From: Shinella sp. WSJ-2
GTDB lineage: Bacteria > Pseudomonadota > Alphaproteobacteria > Rhizobiales > Rhizobiaceae
NCBI RefSeq assembly: GCF_003432075.1
Contig: NZ_QWBU01000001.1
Location: forward strand, 186,001 to 250,000
Length of the DNA stretch: 64,000 nt
Reading direction: 5' to 3'
Part shown: one piece after another, positions 51,659 to 61,598 of the stretch
How the letters are laid out: the number at the start of each line of letters is the position of its first letter
Numbering within the stretch: position 1 is the stretch's first letter
Notes under the pieces: model-generated
Told to the model about the DNA's origin: nothing
The model's database searches: none
What the model saw: only the letters and a program-made list of their open reading frames with translations
Translations under genes and position numbers: made by a program

Positions 51659-52420
51659 TCAGTTCTTCAGCTTGTACCCGGTCTTGAATATCCACGCCGT
51701 GATCGACAGGCAGACGACGAGGAAGCCTAGCACCGTCACGAGACTGACGATCGGATTGACGTCGGCGATCTCGTAAAAACTCCAGCGGAAGCCCGAGACG
51801 AGGTAGAGCACCGGGTTGAAATGGCTGACCGTCTGCCAGAAGGGCGGCAGCATTTCGATCGAGTAGAACGAGCCGCCGAGGAAGACGAGCGGCGGAATGA
51901 TCAGCATCGGGAACAGGTTGAGTTGTTCGAAATCCTTCGCCCAGATGCCGATCATGAAGCCGAACAGCGAGAAGCTGACGGCCGTCAGCACGAAAAACAG
52001 CACCATCATGAAGGGGTGCTTGATCGAGATATCGACGAAAAGCGAGGCGGTGATCAGGATGATCGTGCCGACGATCAGGCCCTTGGTGGCCGCCGCCCCG
52101 ACATAGCCGATGACGATCTCGATCATCGAGATCGGCGACGACAGGATTTCGTAGATCGTGCCGGTGAATTTCGGGAAATAGATGCCGAAGGAGCCGTTGC
52201 CGATACACTGGTTGAGCAGCGTCAGCATGATGAGGCCGGGCGCGATGAAGGCGCCGTAGGACACGCCGTTCACCTCCTGCATGCGCGAGCCGATGGCCGC
52301 GCCGAAGACGATGAAATAGAGCGAGGTGGTGATGACGGGCGAAACGATGCTCTGGAGCAGAGTGCGGCGCGTGCGCGCCATCTCGAACGCGTAGATGGAC
52401 TTGATCGCCTCGAAGTTCAT
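51659..52420 (-). CDS. ABC-2 type transporter permease
   Basis: The 253-residue protein has six spans and the ABC-2 motifs FAPG-like [37 protein letters not shown] and a C-terminal [13 protein letters not shown]. It starts inside the stop codon of the ATPase gene (ATGA overlap), so the two form one exporter related to YadG/YadH. Substrate unknown. Confidence 0.91.
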   Translation of the reverse strand: MNFEAIKSIYAFEMARTRRTLLQSIVSPVITTSLYFIVFGAAIGSRMQEVNGVSYGAFIAPGLIMLTLLNQCIGNGSFGIYFPKFTGTIYEILSSPISMIEIVIGYVGAAATKGLIVGTIILITASLFVDISIKHPFMMVLFFVLTAVSFSLFGFMIGIWAKDFEQLNLFPMLIIPPLVFLGGSFYSIEMLPPFWQTVSHFNPVLYLVSGFRWSFYEIADVNPIVSLVTVLGFLVVCLSITAWIFKTGYKLKN

Positions 52421-53343
52421 TTGCCCTCTCCCACCAGTTCCACGAAGATGTCTTCCAGCGAACTCTGCTCGGTGGAGATGTCCTTGACCCGCAATCCGCA
52501 CTGCGAGAGTGCCGACAAGAGCGACGAGATACCCGTCCGCTCGCCGGTCGAATCGAATTCATAGGTCAGCCGCGTGCCCTCGCCCGAAAGCGCCAGCCCA
52601 TAGGGCGACAGGGCATCGGGAATGGCGGCGATGGGCTCGGCAAGCTCGACGGTCATCTGCTTGCGGCCGAGTTTGGCCATCAGCGCCTTCTTCTCCTCCA
52701 CCAGCAGGATCTGGCCATGATTGATCACGCCGATGCGGTCGGCGATCTCTTCAGCCTCCTCGATATAATGCGTCGTGAGAATGATCGTCACGCCATTGGC
52801 GCGCAGCCGCTCGACGAGCTGCCACATGTCCTTGCGTAAGGAAACATCGACGCCCGCCGTCGGCTCGTCGAGAAAGAGCACCTTCGGCTCATAGGACAGC
52901 GCCTTGGCAATCAGCACCCGCCGACGCATGCCGCCGGAGAGATGGCGCAGCATCGTGTCCTTCTTGTCGTAGAGCGAGAGGTCCCTGAGTATGCGCTCGA
53001 TGAGAGCGGGATCCGGCTTGCAGCCATGCAGGCCGCGCGAAAAGGCAACGGTGTTGTAGACGGTCTCGAAGGAATCCAGCGTCAACTCCTGCGGCACGAG
53101 GCCGATGATGGAGCGTGTCTTGCGGTAGTCGCTGAGGATGTCATGGCCACCGACGGTGACTGTGCCGCCGCTCGGCGTGACGATGCCGCAGATGATGGAG
53201 ATCATCGTCGTCTTGCCGGCACCGTTCGGCCCGAGCAGTGCGAGGATTTCGCCCTGCTCGATATCGAGATCGACGCCTTTCAGCGCCTGGAACCCGGAGG
53301 CATAGCTCTTGGTGAGATTGCGTATGGAAACGATGGGCGCCAT
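52417..53343 (-). CDS. ABC transporter ATP-binding protein
   Basis: The 308-residue ATPase has Walker [13 protein letters not shown] near residue 38, Q-loop [10 protein letters not shown], signature [15 protein letters not shown], Walker [13 protein letters not shown] and switch His in [12 protein letters not shown]-terminal extension of about 80 residues (from 225) is typical of the ABC-2 exporter group. GGAG precedes ATG 53343. Confidence 0.93.
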   Translation of the reverse strand: MAPIVSIRNLTKSYASGFQALKGVDLDIEQGEILALLGPNGAGKTTMISIICGIVTPSGGTVTVGGHDILSDYRKTRSIIGLVPQELTLDSFETVYNTVAFSRGLHGCKPDPALIERILRDLSLYDKKDTMLRHLSGGMRRRVLIAKALSYEPKVLFLDEPTAGVDVSLRKDMWQLVERLRANGVTIILTTHYIEEAEEIADRIGVINHGQILLVEEKKALMAKLGRKQMTVELAEPIAAIPDALSPYGLALSGEGTRLTYEFDSTGERTGISSLLSALSQCGLRVKDISTEQSSLEDIFVELVGEGK

Positions 53344-53707
53344 CGGGGGCTCCGGAAAGAGGAGATGTCATGCGGAAGGACACCCTATATGGCGTGTCCT
53401 TTCTCGGTTTTCACCCGCAGGCGGCAAAAAATTCTCAGCGTTCGATAGCCGCCTGTCATCAAACCGTGACCGACGTCCAGCATGGTCGCGACGAGGCCAA
53501 AGGAACGGTTCTGCACCCCGCGCACCCACCGTTCCCTGCTCCCGCAGCGGCCTTGCTCCCGAACCCTGAGGGAGTTTCCGGCGGCCCCATCCGCCGCGCT
53601 TCCCCCGCGGAAGCACCGCATGCATCTTGGCCGGTCGCTCCAGCCGGGATGTTGGAATGTGACGTTCCAGGCACCCGTCTCCCCGAGGCGGATTGCCATC
53701 CCCTCTT
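53344..53707. other. 364-base region without a protein gene; possible small RNA upstream of an orphan terminator
   Basis: No convincing frame is present on either strand. Several inverted repeats occur (TGGAA-N7-TTCCA at about 53650-53670; AACCCTGAGGGAGTTT near 53560). It precedes a strong plus-strand terminator that follows no plus-strand gene. Confidence 0.4.
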
Positions 53708-53734
53708 GACCGGCGCCCCCGCCGGTCTTTTTTT
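53708..53734 (+). terminator. orphan rho-independent terminator on the plus strand
   Basis: gaccggcg-cccc-cgccggtc is a perfect 8-base-pair stem followed by seven T. The nearest upstream plus-strand gene is more than 3 kb away, so it does not end a known coding gene. Confidence 0.85.
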
Positions 53735-53750
53735 GCCCGCGCGAAACCCG

Positions 53751-54404
53751 TCATTTGCCGGCCACCGCCGCATCGAAAACCGACCGCTGCGCGGCGAAGG
53801 CGCGCTGATAGGCGGGCCGCGCCTGGCCGCGGGCGATATAGGCGGCAATGACAGGATATTCCGACAGGAGGCCGGAGGATTCCAGGCGACGGACCGCGTG
53901 GACCATCATCAGATCCCCGGCGCTGAAGGCCCCATCGAGCCATTCGCCCTCCCCGAGATGGTGGGAGAGTTCCGCGAGGCGCGCACGAATTCGGTCGTCG
54001 AGCATCGGCAGCCGCTCGGCATGCCACGGCTTGTCGCGCTCCACGATCACGGCCATCGAGCGCTCGACGATCGGCGGCTCGACCGTCGCGACGGCCGCGA
54101 ACATCCACATGATTGCCCGCGCCCTGCCGTTCGCATCCTTCGGCAGCAGGCCGGAGTGCTGCTCGGCGATATGCAGCACGATGGCGCCGGATTCGAAGAG
54201 CGCAAAATCGCCCTCCTCATAGGTCGGGATCTGCCCGAAGGGATTGAGCGCGAGATGATCCGGCTGCTTCATCGCCTTGAAGGTGAGAAGGCGCACGTCA
54301 TAGCGCTTGCCGACCTCCTCCAGCGCCCAGCGCACGCGCATATCGCGCGCCAACCCCTGCCCACGGTCGGGCGAACTTTCGAATGCGGTGATCGTGGCGG
54401 TCAT
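53751..54404 (-). CDS. glutathione S-transferase family protein
   Basis: The 217-residue protein has a thioredoxin-like N-terminal half with the GSH-binding NPFGQIPTYEEGDFALFESGAIVLHIAE (in sections; the ESxAI motif is present) and a helical C-terminal half including FSAGDLMMVHAVRRL, the N-capping box. Substrate unknown. It follows the extensin-like gene by 81 bases on the same strand. Confidence 0.9.
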   Translation of the reverse strand: MTATITAFESSPDRGQGLARDMRVRWALEEVGKRYDVRLLTFKAMKQPDHLALNPFGQIPTYEEGDFALFESGAIVLHIAEQHSGLLPKDANGRARAIMWMFAAVATVEPPIVERSMAVIVERDKPWHAERLPMLDDRIRARLAELSHHLGEGEWLDGAFSAGDLMMVHAVRRLESSGLLSEYPVIAAYIARGQARPAYQRAFAAQRSVFDAAVAGK

Positions 54405-54485
54405 CGTCTCTCTCCCTGGCTGCTCGTCTCAAGGACGATCGGCCCAGGAGAATTCCGACATCAGCCCGAACTTTTGCAAGTGCCC

Positions 54486-55724
54486 TTACAGGCTGCAATG
54501 CCGGTAGCCGGATTTACGGGCGCGCAGGTCGAAGTGGAAATGGTCCTTGTGGAAGCGGTCGCTGCCCGGCCCGAGCACGGTCGAGAAATACTTGCAGCTG
54601 TCGCCGCGCACCGCCTTTAGGAGACCCTTCTCGCGGAAGGCGAAGAAGCCCTTCTTCTCGATGACGATGGCCTTGCCGTTCTTCAGCACGATCTTGCCGA
54701 CATCGATCGCATTGCCCTTGGCATGCTCCGACATGGCGGCGCCCTTCTGCGAATTCATCGTGCGGCAGGAATAGGAGGACATCTGGTGGATGGCCGAAAC
54801 GCCGGAGAGATAGCGCATGCGGCTGGAGGGCACGAGCTCGTCCTTAACCCAGCGCGCGAAGGCTTCTGTGATCTGGCAGTTCACCTGCGCCGCCGGCTTG
54901 ATCTGGATACCGCCGGAGAGCCCCGACAGTTCCACCGGCCATTCGATACCGCAAGAGCGTCCGCGCGAAATCCGCGGCACGTCGCGGAATTTCACCCCGA
55001 GCCGTTGCAGCCGCTGCCGGCAGGCCTTTTCGGAAGCCGGCATGCCGCCCATCGTCTCCGGCATCTGCATGGGATTGGAAAGCCGCGGCAGGAAGGCGAC
55101 CTGCTCGCCCTCGACGGCCTGACGCTTACGCGTCGTCGCCTTGTCCGGTACGCGCAGGTATCCATCATTCTCCGCCGGCAGGTTCATTTCCATGCCGGCA
55201 TCCGACATGGGAATGCCCTCCGGCTGGCCGACCTGCTGCGGCGTATCCGAGCCGATGCCATCGACGACGACCTGCGTGGCATTGCCCTCGGCAATTTCGT
55301 TCGCCTGCGCTTCCGCCAGCCCCTCGACGCGGCCGACACCCAGCCCCTCATCCATGTTGACGCCGCCGTCGGGCACGGTCAGCACGCCGGAAGAGGCCTG
55401 AACGGGATCGGAAATCCCCATCGCCTCGTCGCTGTCGATCATCGGCAGGCGTTTCTTCTCGGTGACCGGCGCCACCATCGCCGTGTCGACACTGTCGCTG
55501 GCGCCTGTGGGTTCGCTGACGGGATAGACGCTCACGTCCTCGCCCGTATCGCCCATGTCCCTTGTCTGGTTCTGCGAAACCTCTGCCATCGGCCGGATCG
55601 CGCTGACGCCGCCGCCGTCGATATCCTCGGGCGGCGCCAGACCGCCCGAACAGGCGGCCAGCATCGCCGGGATGAGAAGCAGCCCGAGCGGCCTGCGGAG
55701 ACGAGAAACGAACGCAATACCCAT
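54486..55724 (-). CDS. extensin-like C-terminal domain lipoprotein
   Basis: The 412-residue protein starts MGIAFVSRLRRPLGLLLIPAMLAACSGG, whose LAAC lipobox marks a lipoprotein. Residues about 40-240 are a low-complexity acidic linker. The C-terminal domain (from about residue 245: CRQRLQRLGVKFRDVP, CGIEWPVELSGL, SEHAKGNAIDVGKI, DRFHKDHFHFDLR) is the extensin-like family, an M15-related fold whose His/Asp/His zinc residues are visible, suggesting peptidoglycan binding or cleavage. ATG 55724 has GGAAG upstream; a longer frame to 55886 is rejected. Confidence 0.85.
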   Translation of the reverse strand: MGIAFVSRLRRPLGLLLIPAMLAACSGGLAPPEDIDGGGVSAIRPMAEVSQNQTRDMGDTGEDVSVYPVSEPTGASDSVDTAMVAPVTEKKRLPMIDSDEAMGISDPVQASSGVLTVPDGGVNMDEGLGVGRVEGLAEAQANEIAEGNATQVVVDGIGSDTPQQVGQPEGIPMSDAGMEMNLPAENDGYLRVPDKATTRKRQAVEGEQVAFLPRLSNPMQMPETMGGMPASEKACRQRLQRLGVKFRDVPRISRGRSCGIEWPVELSGLSGGIQIKPAAQVNCQITEAFARWVKDELVPSSRMRYLSGVSAIHQMSSYSCRTMNSQKGAAMSEHAKGNAIDVGKIVLKNGKAIVIEKKGFFAFREKGLLKAVRGDSCKYFSTVLGPGSDRFHKDHFHFDLRARKSGYRHCSL

Positions 55725-55911
55725 TGTCACTTCCGCCTGGCACCCGCCCCGCCCGATGCGAGGTCCGTGATGTCCCGTGTCTGTCCGGCGATGGTGCAGG
55801 CCGCTTTTGTCCGCATTCGGACGGCACAGGCACGAAACCGGACGCGGGGAAGCACACCCCCGCAATTCCACTGGATTTTCTCGCAACAGGGTAAAGGAAC
55901 CGTTGTCTCCG

Positions 55912-55944
55912 AAAACGAAAAACCCCGGCGCGGGGGCGCCGGGG
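55912..55944 (-). terminator. terminator of the Cache chemoreceptor gene
   Basis: On the minus strand ccccggcg and cgccgggg pair perfectly around a GC loop and run into TTTTTCGTTTT, 30 bases beyond the stop. Confidence 0.9.
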
Positions 55945-55974
55945 CGAGGTTTTCCGGAGAAAAGTCTTTTGCTT

Positions 55975-57795
55975 TTATGCGGCGCGGCGCCGGTAGTCCG
56001 CCGCTCCGGCTGGCGAGAGCCGGAAGTTCCCGAGCAACCGCTTCAGCTGCTCGCTTTCCTGGGTCAGCGTCTGGCCGGCGGCGTTCGTTTCCTCCACCAT
56101 CGCGGCATTCTGCTGGGTCATCTGGTCCATCTGGTTGACGGCCGTGTTCACTTCGGCAAGGCCGGTCGCCTGCTCGCGGGCCGAGGTCGCAATCGAATTG
56201 ACCTGCTCGTTCACCTTGTTGACGAGCGCTTCGATCTCCGTCAGCGCATCGCCAGTCGAGCGCACCAGCGCCACGCCGGTGCCGACTTCGGCCGCCGAAT
56301 TGCTGATCAGACCCTTGATCTCCTTGGCGGCATTGGCCGAGCGCTGCGCCAGTTCGCGCACTTCCTGTGCGACGACCGCGAAACCGCGCCCCGCCTCACC
56401 CGCACGAGCGGCCTCGACACCGGCATTCAGCGCCAGAAGATTGGTCTGGAAGGCGATCTCGTCGATCACGCCGATGATCTGGCTGATGCGGCTCGAAGCG
56501 TCCTCGATGCGGCTCATCGCAGCGACGGCGTCACGCACGATCGTGCCGGAGCGGCCGGTCGACTGCTTCGTCTCAGCCACCATGCGGCTTGCCTCGGCCG
56601 CCCGCTCGGAAGCGCTGCGCACCGTCGCGGTGATCTCATCGAGGGCGGCGGCGGTTTCCTCCAGCGAGGCCGCCTGCTGTTCGGTGCGGTGCGACAGGTT
56701 GTTGGCCGCCTCGGCGATGCCGCTGGCGCTGCCATAGACGACATCCGTGGACCGGGAAATCGCGTTGACGGTACCCGAGAGCGCATCGACGGCGCGGTTG
56801 AAGTCGTCGCGCAGCTTGGCGTATTCCGGCGCGATCGCATCGATCGACACGGTGAGGTCGCCGGCCGCAAGACGCTCCAGCGCCTCGCCGACCGTCTGCA
56901 TGGCATCCGACTGGCTCTGGCTCACCGCCCGCTGGCGGCGCTCGCCTTCAGAGCGCTCGCTATCTAGCCGCGCCTGCTGCTCGCCTTCGCGGATGCGAAG
57001 CTCCGCACGCTCGGCCACCGACTGGCGCAGCACCGAGACGACCTTCGCCATCGCGCCGATCTCGTCCTTGCGCTCCGTCTCCGGCACGTCGCGGGAGACA
57101 TCCTCCTCGGCGATCGATTGCATGGAGGCCTTGAGGCGCAGGATCGGGCCGGTAACGCTCTTCACGATGCCATAGGCGGCGAGAATGATGGCAAGACCGC
57201 CGACGGCGAGGATCATCGCCATCTCGATCGCATTGCTCCGGAACATCGCCGCAAGGTCATCCGCATAGACGCCCGTGCCGACGATCCAGCCCCAGGGCGC
57301 GAAACCGGCGACATGCGAATATTTCAGGACGGGCTCGTCGAAACCCGGCTTCGGCCAGAGATAGTCGACGAAGGCCTGACCATCCGGGCTTCCCTTCACG
57401 GCCTTGACGAACTCCGTGAAAATCTTCTTGCCGGTCGGGTCGGCCATGGCGGACTGATCCGTGCCGTCGAGCGCCGGTTTGATCGGATGCATCACGATCA
57501 CCGCGTTCATGTCATTGATCCAGAAATAGCCGCTGCCCTCGTAGCGCAGCGCACGCACCGCGTCCTTGGCGCGGCTCTGCGCTTCCTCGCGCGTCAGCGT
57601 GCCGTCTGTTTCCAGATCGTGGTAATGCTTGAACAATGTCAGCATGCTCTGATCCATCGCCGCAAGCTTCGACTTGCGCTCGGCCACCATCGCATCCTGA
57701 TAGTGATAAAGACTGTAGACGAGAGCTGCGGCGAAGATGGTCAAGGCAAGTGCGACCAGAAGCGATAGACGTGTCGATATTCTGAAATTCTTCAC
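55975..57795 (-). CDS. methyl-accepting chemotaxis protein with single Cache (sCache_2) sensor
   Basis: The 606-residue receptor has transmembrane segment 1 ([21 protein letters not shown], residues about 9-30), a periplasmic Cache_2 domain (residues 35-180: [25 protein letters not shown] and [19 protein letters not shown]), transmembrane segment 2 near 195, HAMP, and the signalling tip [21 protein letters not shown]. sCache_2 receptors often sense C2-C3 carboxylic acids. The start is GTG 57795, because the strong GGAGGAG site (six bases upstream) lies inside the frame that would begin at ATG 57822. Confidence 0.93.
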   Translation of the reverse strand: MKNFRISTRLSLLVALALTIFAAALVYSLYHYQDAMVAERKSKLAAMDQSMLTLFKHYHDLETDGTLTREEAQSRAKDAVRALRYEGSGYFWINDMNAVIVMHPIKPALDGTDQSAMADPTGKKIFTEFVKAVKGSPDGQAFVDYLWPKPGFDEPVLKYSHVAGFAPWGWIVGTGVYADDLAAMFRSNAIEMAMILAVGGLAIILAAYGIVKSVTGPILRLKASMQSIAEEDVSRDVPETERKDEIGAMAKVVSVLRQSVAERAELRIREGEQQARLDSERSEGERRQRAVSQSQSDAMQTVGEALERLAAGDLTVSIDAIAPEYAKLRDDFNRAVDALSGTVNAISRSTDVVYGSASGIAEAANNLSHRTEQQAASLEETAAALDEITATVRSASERAAEASRMVAETKQSTGRSGTIVRDAVAAMSRIEDASSRISQIIGVIDEIAFQTNLLALNAGVEAARAGEAGRGFAVVAQEVRELAQRSANAAKEIKGLISNSAAEVGTGVALVRSTGDALTEIEALVNKVNEQVNSIATSAREQATGLAEVNTAVNQMDQMTQQNAAMVEETNAAGQTLTQESEQLKRLLGNFRLSPAGAADYRRRAA

Positions 57796-57989
57796 CGGGC
57801 TCTCCTCCACCTTGTGGCGCACTGCGCCTTGTGCCCGAGGGTCCGGGAAACCTTTTAAAATCGTCTAAAATTGCAATCATCAATTTTGGGATCGCGCATA
57901 TACGCAACAAGCCTGGTATCCCCCGGGCAGCAGCCTCTTTCTCCCTCGTCCGCATTCGGCTAGACCTTTGGAAAATGGAGAGGACCCGC

Positions 57990-58376
57990 ATGACAGAGAC
58001 CCGCACGCCGAACGGCCAGCTCACCCTTCGCACACTCGCCATGCCGGGCGATGCCAATGCCGCCGGCGATATTTTCGGCGGCTGGGTCATGGCGCAGATG
58101 GACTTGGCCTCCGGTATCCGTGCAGCCGAACGCGCCCGTGGCCGCGTCGTGACGGCCGCCGTCAAGGAAATGGCCTTCGAACTGCCGGTAAAGATCGGCG
58201 ATACGCTCAGTATCTACACCGACATCGCCCGCGTTGGCCGCACCTCGATCACGCTCAGCGTCGAGGCCTGGGCGCAGCGCTACCTGACGACGACACTGGA
58301 AAAAGTCACGGGCGCTACCTTCATCATGGTCGCGCTCGACCAGTCCGGCCATCCCACCCCGGTACCGGTCGAATAG
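57990..58376 (+). CDS. acyl-CoA thioesterase (hotdog fold, YciA-like)
   Basis: The 128-residue enzyme contains GDANAAGDIFGGWVMAQMDLASGIRAA, with the catalytic Asp-rich segment of the YciA/BACH hotdog family, followed by ITLSVEAWAQRY. It hydrolyses acyl-CoA esters in the cytoplasm. ATG 57990 has GGAGAGGA just upstream; ATG 57975 overlaps that site. A membrane protein gene follows after 14 bases. Confidence 0.9.
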   Translation: MTETRTPNGQLTLRTLAMPGDANAAGDIFGGWVMAQMDLASGIRAAERARGRVVTAAVKEMAFELPVKIGDTLSIYTDIARVGRTSITLSVEAWAQRYLTTTLEKVTGATFIMVALDQSGHPTPVPVE

Positions 58377-58390
58377 AGGACGCCAGCCCG

Positions 58391-58981
58391 ATGGAGCACA
58401 CCGCCCCGGATCCCGCCCTATTCGGACATGTTCGTGTCGTCATCGGCATGGTGGTCAGTCTCAGCATCGCGCGCATCCTGACGGGCATCGCCCTTCTGGT
58501 CCAGCATCCCGGCAAGGTGAAACCCTATCCAGTACATCTCGCCTGGGCCGGCTTCCTCCTGCTGTTCCTCCTGCATTTCTGGTGGTGGGAGTTCCGCCTG
58601 CAGGCGCTGACGACGATCGGCTTCGGCGTCTATCTGTTCCTGATCAGCTATTGCTGCCTGTTCTTCCTGCTCGCCGTGCTGCTCTTCCCCACCGTGCTCG
58701 ACGACTATGCCGGCTACGAGGACTATTTCTATTCCCGCCGCAAATGGTTCTTCGGCGTCTTCGCCCTCGTCTTCGCCGTCGATCTGCTCGACACGGCCCT
58801 CAAGGGCGAAGCCTATTTCGGCTCGTTCGGCTACGAATACCCGCTGCGCAACGCCGTGTTCATCCTGCTCTGCCTCACCGCCGCCTGGACAGCGAGCCGC
58901 CGCTACCACACCACCTTCGTGACGCTCGGCATCCTCTACCAGCTGAGCTGGATTTTTCGGGCGTTCGATATGCTGGAGTAA
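58391..58981 (+). CDS. hypothetical integral membrane protein, 196 aa
   Basis: The protein has five or six hydrophobic spans (residues about 14-36, 50-68, 73-98, 120-138, 152-168, 175-192) and an aromatic-rich loop GYEDYFYSRRKWFFG between them. I recognise no named domain, though its layout resembles small alphaproteobacterial membrane proteins of unknown function. ATG 58391 lies 14 bases after the thioesterase stop, so the two are cotranscribed. It is convergent with the DUF486 gene, three bases apart. Confidence 0.8.
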   Translation: MEHTAPDPALFGHVRVVIGMVVSLSIARILTGIALLVQHPGKVKPYPVHLAWAGFLLLFLLHFWWWEFRLQALTTIGFGVYLFLISYCCLFFLLAVLLFPTVLDDYAGYEDYFYSRRKWFFGVFALVFAVDLLDTALKGEAYFGSFGYEYPLRNAVFILLCLTAAWTASRRYHTTFVTLGILYQLSWIFRAFDMLE

Positions 58982-58984
58982 GGC

Positions 58985-59338
58985 TCACCCCTTGAACACG
59001 AAGGCAGCGCCGGCTGCGATCAGCATGAAGCCCACGGCGTGGTTCCAGGTCAGGCTTTCCTTCAACCAGAACACGGAAAAACCGGCGAAGACGAGGAGGG
59101 TGATGACCTCTTGCATCGTCTTCAACTGGGCGGCCGAATAGACCTCGTGGCCGATGCGGTTGGCCGGCACGGCCAGGCAATATTCGAAGAAGGCGATGCC
59201 CCAGCTGGCGAGGATCGCAATGAAGAGCGGGGCCGATTTGAATTTCAGATGGCCGTACCACGCGAAGGTCATGAAGACGTTGGAGAGGCAGAGCATAACG
59301 ATTGGCCAGACGGCCGCGGGGTTGAGGCTGAAGGGCAT
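58985..59338 (-). CDS. DUF486 (DMT-superfamily) membrane protein
   Basis: The 117-residue protein has four transmembrane spans and the DUF486 features VFMTFAWYGHLKF, ASWGIAFFEYCLAVPANRIG and LKTMQEVITLLVFAGFSVFWLKE. The family belongs to the small multidrug-resistance-like DMT superfamily and probably dimerises; substrate unknown. Confidence 0.92.
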   Translation of the reverse strand: MPFSLNPAAVWPIVMLCLSNVFMTFAWYGHLKFKSAPLFIAILASWGIAFFEYCLAVPANRIGHEVYSAAQLKTMQEVITLLVFAGFSVFWLKESLTWNHAVGFMLIAAGAAFVFKG

Positions 59339-59512
59339 GGGCGATTCCTGACGACGGGAGAAAAAGTCTACACGGAAATATCCGAGCGGCAGCCGTCGTC
59401 AAGGCCGGAACGTCATGGATTCTCGCGATCCCCCGTTAAGACAATCTTATGCCCGCCGCCACACCATCCGCCCACATCGCCGCGGCGGCGATTCTGCAGA
59501 ACCGGGAAGATC

Positions 59513-61510
59513 ATGACGGATGCGGCCCGGCTGATGCCGGAGGACGAAGCGACACGACGGCAGATACTCTCCGCACAGGCCCTGTCCGTGCTGGACGGCA
59601 TCACGCTATCGCTCGGCGCGAACTGCTTCCTCGCTGCGACGACCGCAGCCGTGCTCTGGCTCGACGAGCCCGGTATCGGCATCTTGGCCTGGCTCGCCAC
59701 CGTCTTCGCCATCAATCTCGCCCGCTATATCGGCGTGCGGATTGTCCACCGGCTCAACTGCGCCGTGGAGCGGCCAAAGCGCGCGCTCGGCGTGCTGTCG
59801 CTCGGTGCGCTTGGCGGCGGCCTCGCCTGGAGCCTGCCGCCGTTCATCGGCGCCGCCTATGGGGCAACCGGCCTCAATCCCTATCTGATATTCATCATCG
59901 CCGGCATCTGCGCAGGCTCCCTCATGCAGAGCACGGCCTATGCCAGGACCGCCCTCGTCTTTGCCGGGCCGCCGCTCGCCACGATCACCCTCTCCCTGCT
60001 GCTCACCGGAACGACGGCCACCCTTGTCATCGCTGCCGACGTGCTTTTGCTCGCTGTCATGATGCTGCGCGTCAGCCAAGTCAGCGAGGCCGGCTTCATC
60101 CGCAGCCAGATCGACCGCTTGAATGCCGTGGCACTCGCCGCCTCGCTGTCCGACGCCAATGCGGAAATCCGCCAGTCCTACGAGCAGCTTGCATCGCTTG
60201 CCAACCGTGACCCGCTGACCGGGCTCGGCAACCGCGCGCTGTTCAACCAGCGCCTGCGCGATCTGCTCGATGTCACCGTGCCGGCCGGCACGCTCGCCCT
60301 GTTGGTGATCGACCTCGACCGTTTCAAGGCGATCAACGACACGATGGGCCACGGCGCCGGCGATGCCGTGCTTACGGAGATCGCCGTACGGCTCGCCGGT
60401 CTCACCGGCCCTTACGATACGGTCGTGCGCCTCGGCGGCGACGAATTCGCCGTGATCATCGAGGGCGACAATGCCGAGGCCCGCGGCCGGGACATCGGCG
60501 ATCGTATCGTTCGCCTCGCCGCCGATCCCATCGTCATCGATGGACGTCCCGTCACCGTCGGGGCCAGCGCCGGCCTTGCACTACACCCCCACCACGGCGA
60601 GACGGCCGACGATCTCTTCGCCAGCGCGGATATCGCACTCTATGCCGCGAAGGAAGGCGGCCGCCGCCGGCTCGGCCTGTTCAACCCGATCCTCAAGGCC
60701 CGCATCGAGCGCCAGCGTCTCATCGAGGCCGGCCTGACGGAGGCCATCGAGAACCGCGACCTGACCGTCGTCTTCCAGCCGCAGGTGGAGCTTGCCACCG
60801 GCCGCGTCACCGGCTTCGAAGCGCTGCTGCGCTGGATGCATCCCGAACTCGGCGCCGTCAGCCCGCCGGATATCGTGCGGGCTGCCCATGCCCTGCATAT
60901 ATCGCCGTCATTGACCGGCTATGTCGCGACCCGCGCCGCCGAGCTACTGCAAACCCTGCCCCGGCTTGGACTGCAGGAGGCTGCGGTCGCCGTAAACGTC
61001 TCGCCGCGCGAATTCTCCGGCGATACGCTGTCGCGCCTGCTTGCCGACATCGTTGATGCTCACGCCGTTTCCCCGGCGCTGATGGAAATTGAGATCACCG
61101 AGGAGGCGACGCTCGACACGCAGGCGGCCGGCGCCGAGCTCGCCCGGTTGGAGGCCGCCGGTTTCCGTCTCGCGGTCGATGATTTCGGCATGGGCCATTC
61201 CTCGCTCGCCTATCTCGTCAGCCTGCATATCGACCGGCTGAAGATCGACCGCAGCTTCGTCAAGGACATCGCCACCAGCCGGGAGAACCAGGCCCTCATC
61301 GCCGCCCTCATCGGCATCGGCCATGCGCTGTCCATCGATATCGTGGTGGAAGGCGTCGAGAACGAGGAAGAGGCGGAGGTCCTGCGCATACTCGGCTGCC
61401 GCCACGCCCAGGGCTACCATTTCGCGCGCCCAATGCCGGCCGCCGACATCCCGCGTTGGCTCGATCAGCACGCCGCGCAAATGGCCCGGAAGACCATCGG
61501 CGAACACTAG
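59513..61510 (+). CDS. membrane GGDEF-EAL protein (c-di-GMP synthesis and breakdown)
   Basis: The 665-residue protein has five or six N-terminal spans (residues 25-190), a GGDEF domain with an intact VVRLGGDEF at about 304-312 and an EAL domain with FEALLRW at 435-441 and a later DDFGMGHSSLAYL active-site stretch. Both catalytic motifs are complete, so it could both make and degrade c-di-GMP. The I-site position reads GPYD, so product inhibition is unlikely. ATG 59513 follows GGGAAG. A terminator lies 26 bases after the stop. Confidence 0.92.
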   Translation: MTDAARLMPEDEATRRQILSAQALSVLDGITLSLGANCFLAATTAAVLWLDEPGIGILAWLATVFAINLARYIGVRIVHRLNCAVERPKRALGVLSLGALGGGLAWSLPPFIGAAYGATGLNPYLIFIIAGICAGSLMQSTAYARTALVFAGPPLATITLSLLLTGTTATLVIAADVLLLAVMMLRVSQVSEAGFIRSQIDRLNAVALAASLSDANAEIRQSYEQLASLANRDPLTGLGNRALFNQRLRDLLDVTVPAGTLALLVIDLDRFKAINDTMGHGAGDAVLTEIAVRLAGLTGPYDTVVRLGGDEFAVIIEGDNAEARGRDIGDRIVRLAADPIVIDGRPVTVGASAGLALHPHHGETADDLFASADIALYAAKEGGRRRLGLFNPILKARIERQRLIEAGLTEAIENRDLTVVFQPQVELATGRVTGFEALLRWMHPELGAVSPPDIVRAAHALHISPSLTGYVATRAAELLQTLPRLGLQEAAVAVNVSPREFSGDTLSRLLADIVDAHAVSPALMEIEITEEATLDTQAAGAELARLEAAGFRLAVDDFGMGHSSLAYLVSLHIDRLKIDRSFVKDIATSRENQALIAALIGIGHALSIDIVVEGVENEEEAEVLRILGCRHAQGYHFARPMPAADIPRWLDQHAAQMARKTIGEH

Positions 61511-61535
61511 ATTTACAAGGCGTAGGCAAAAAATT

Positions 61536-61564
61536 GGCCCCGAGCGTCTCCACTCGGGGCCTTT
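61536..61564. terminator. terminator after the GGDEF-EAL gene
   Basis: ggccccgag (61536-61544) pairs with ctcggggcc (61553-61561), followed by TTT and preceded by AAAAAA, so it can serve both this gene and the convergent NCS1 permease. Confidence 0.8.
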
Positions 61565-61598
61565 GAAGCAATGCCTAAAAACCTCGCCGCGTCTGCAA

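Noticed and set aside
53751-54404. Minus-strand use of the hairpin at 53708-53734 as terminator of the GST gene
   Set aside because: On the minus strand the stem is preceded, not followed, by the A/T run, so it lacks a U-tract in that direction.
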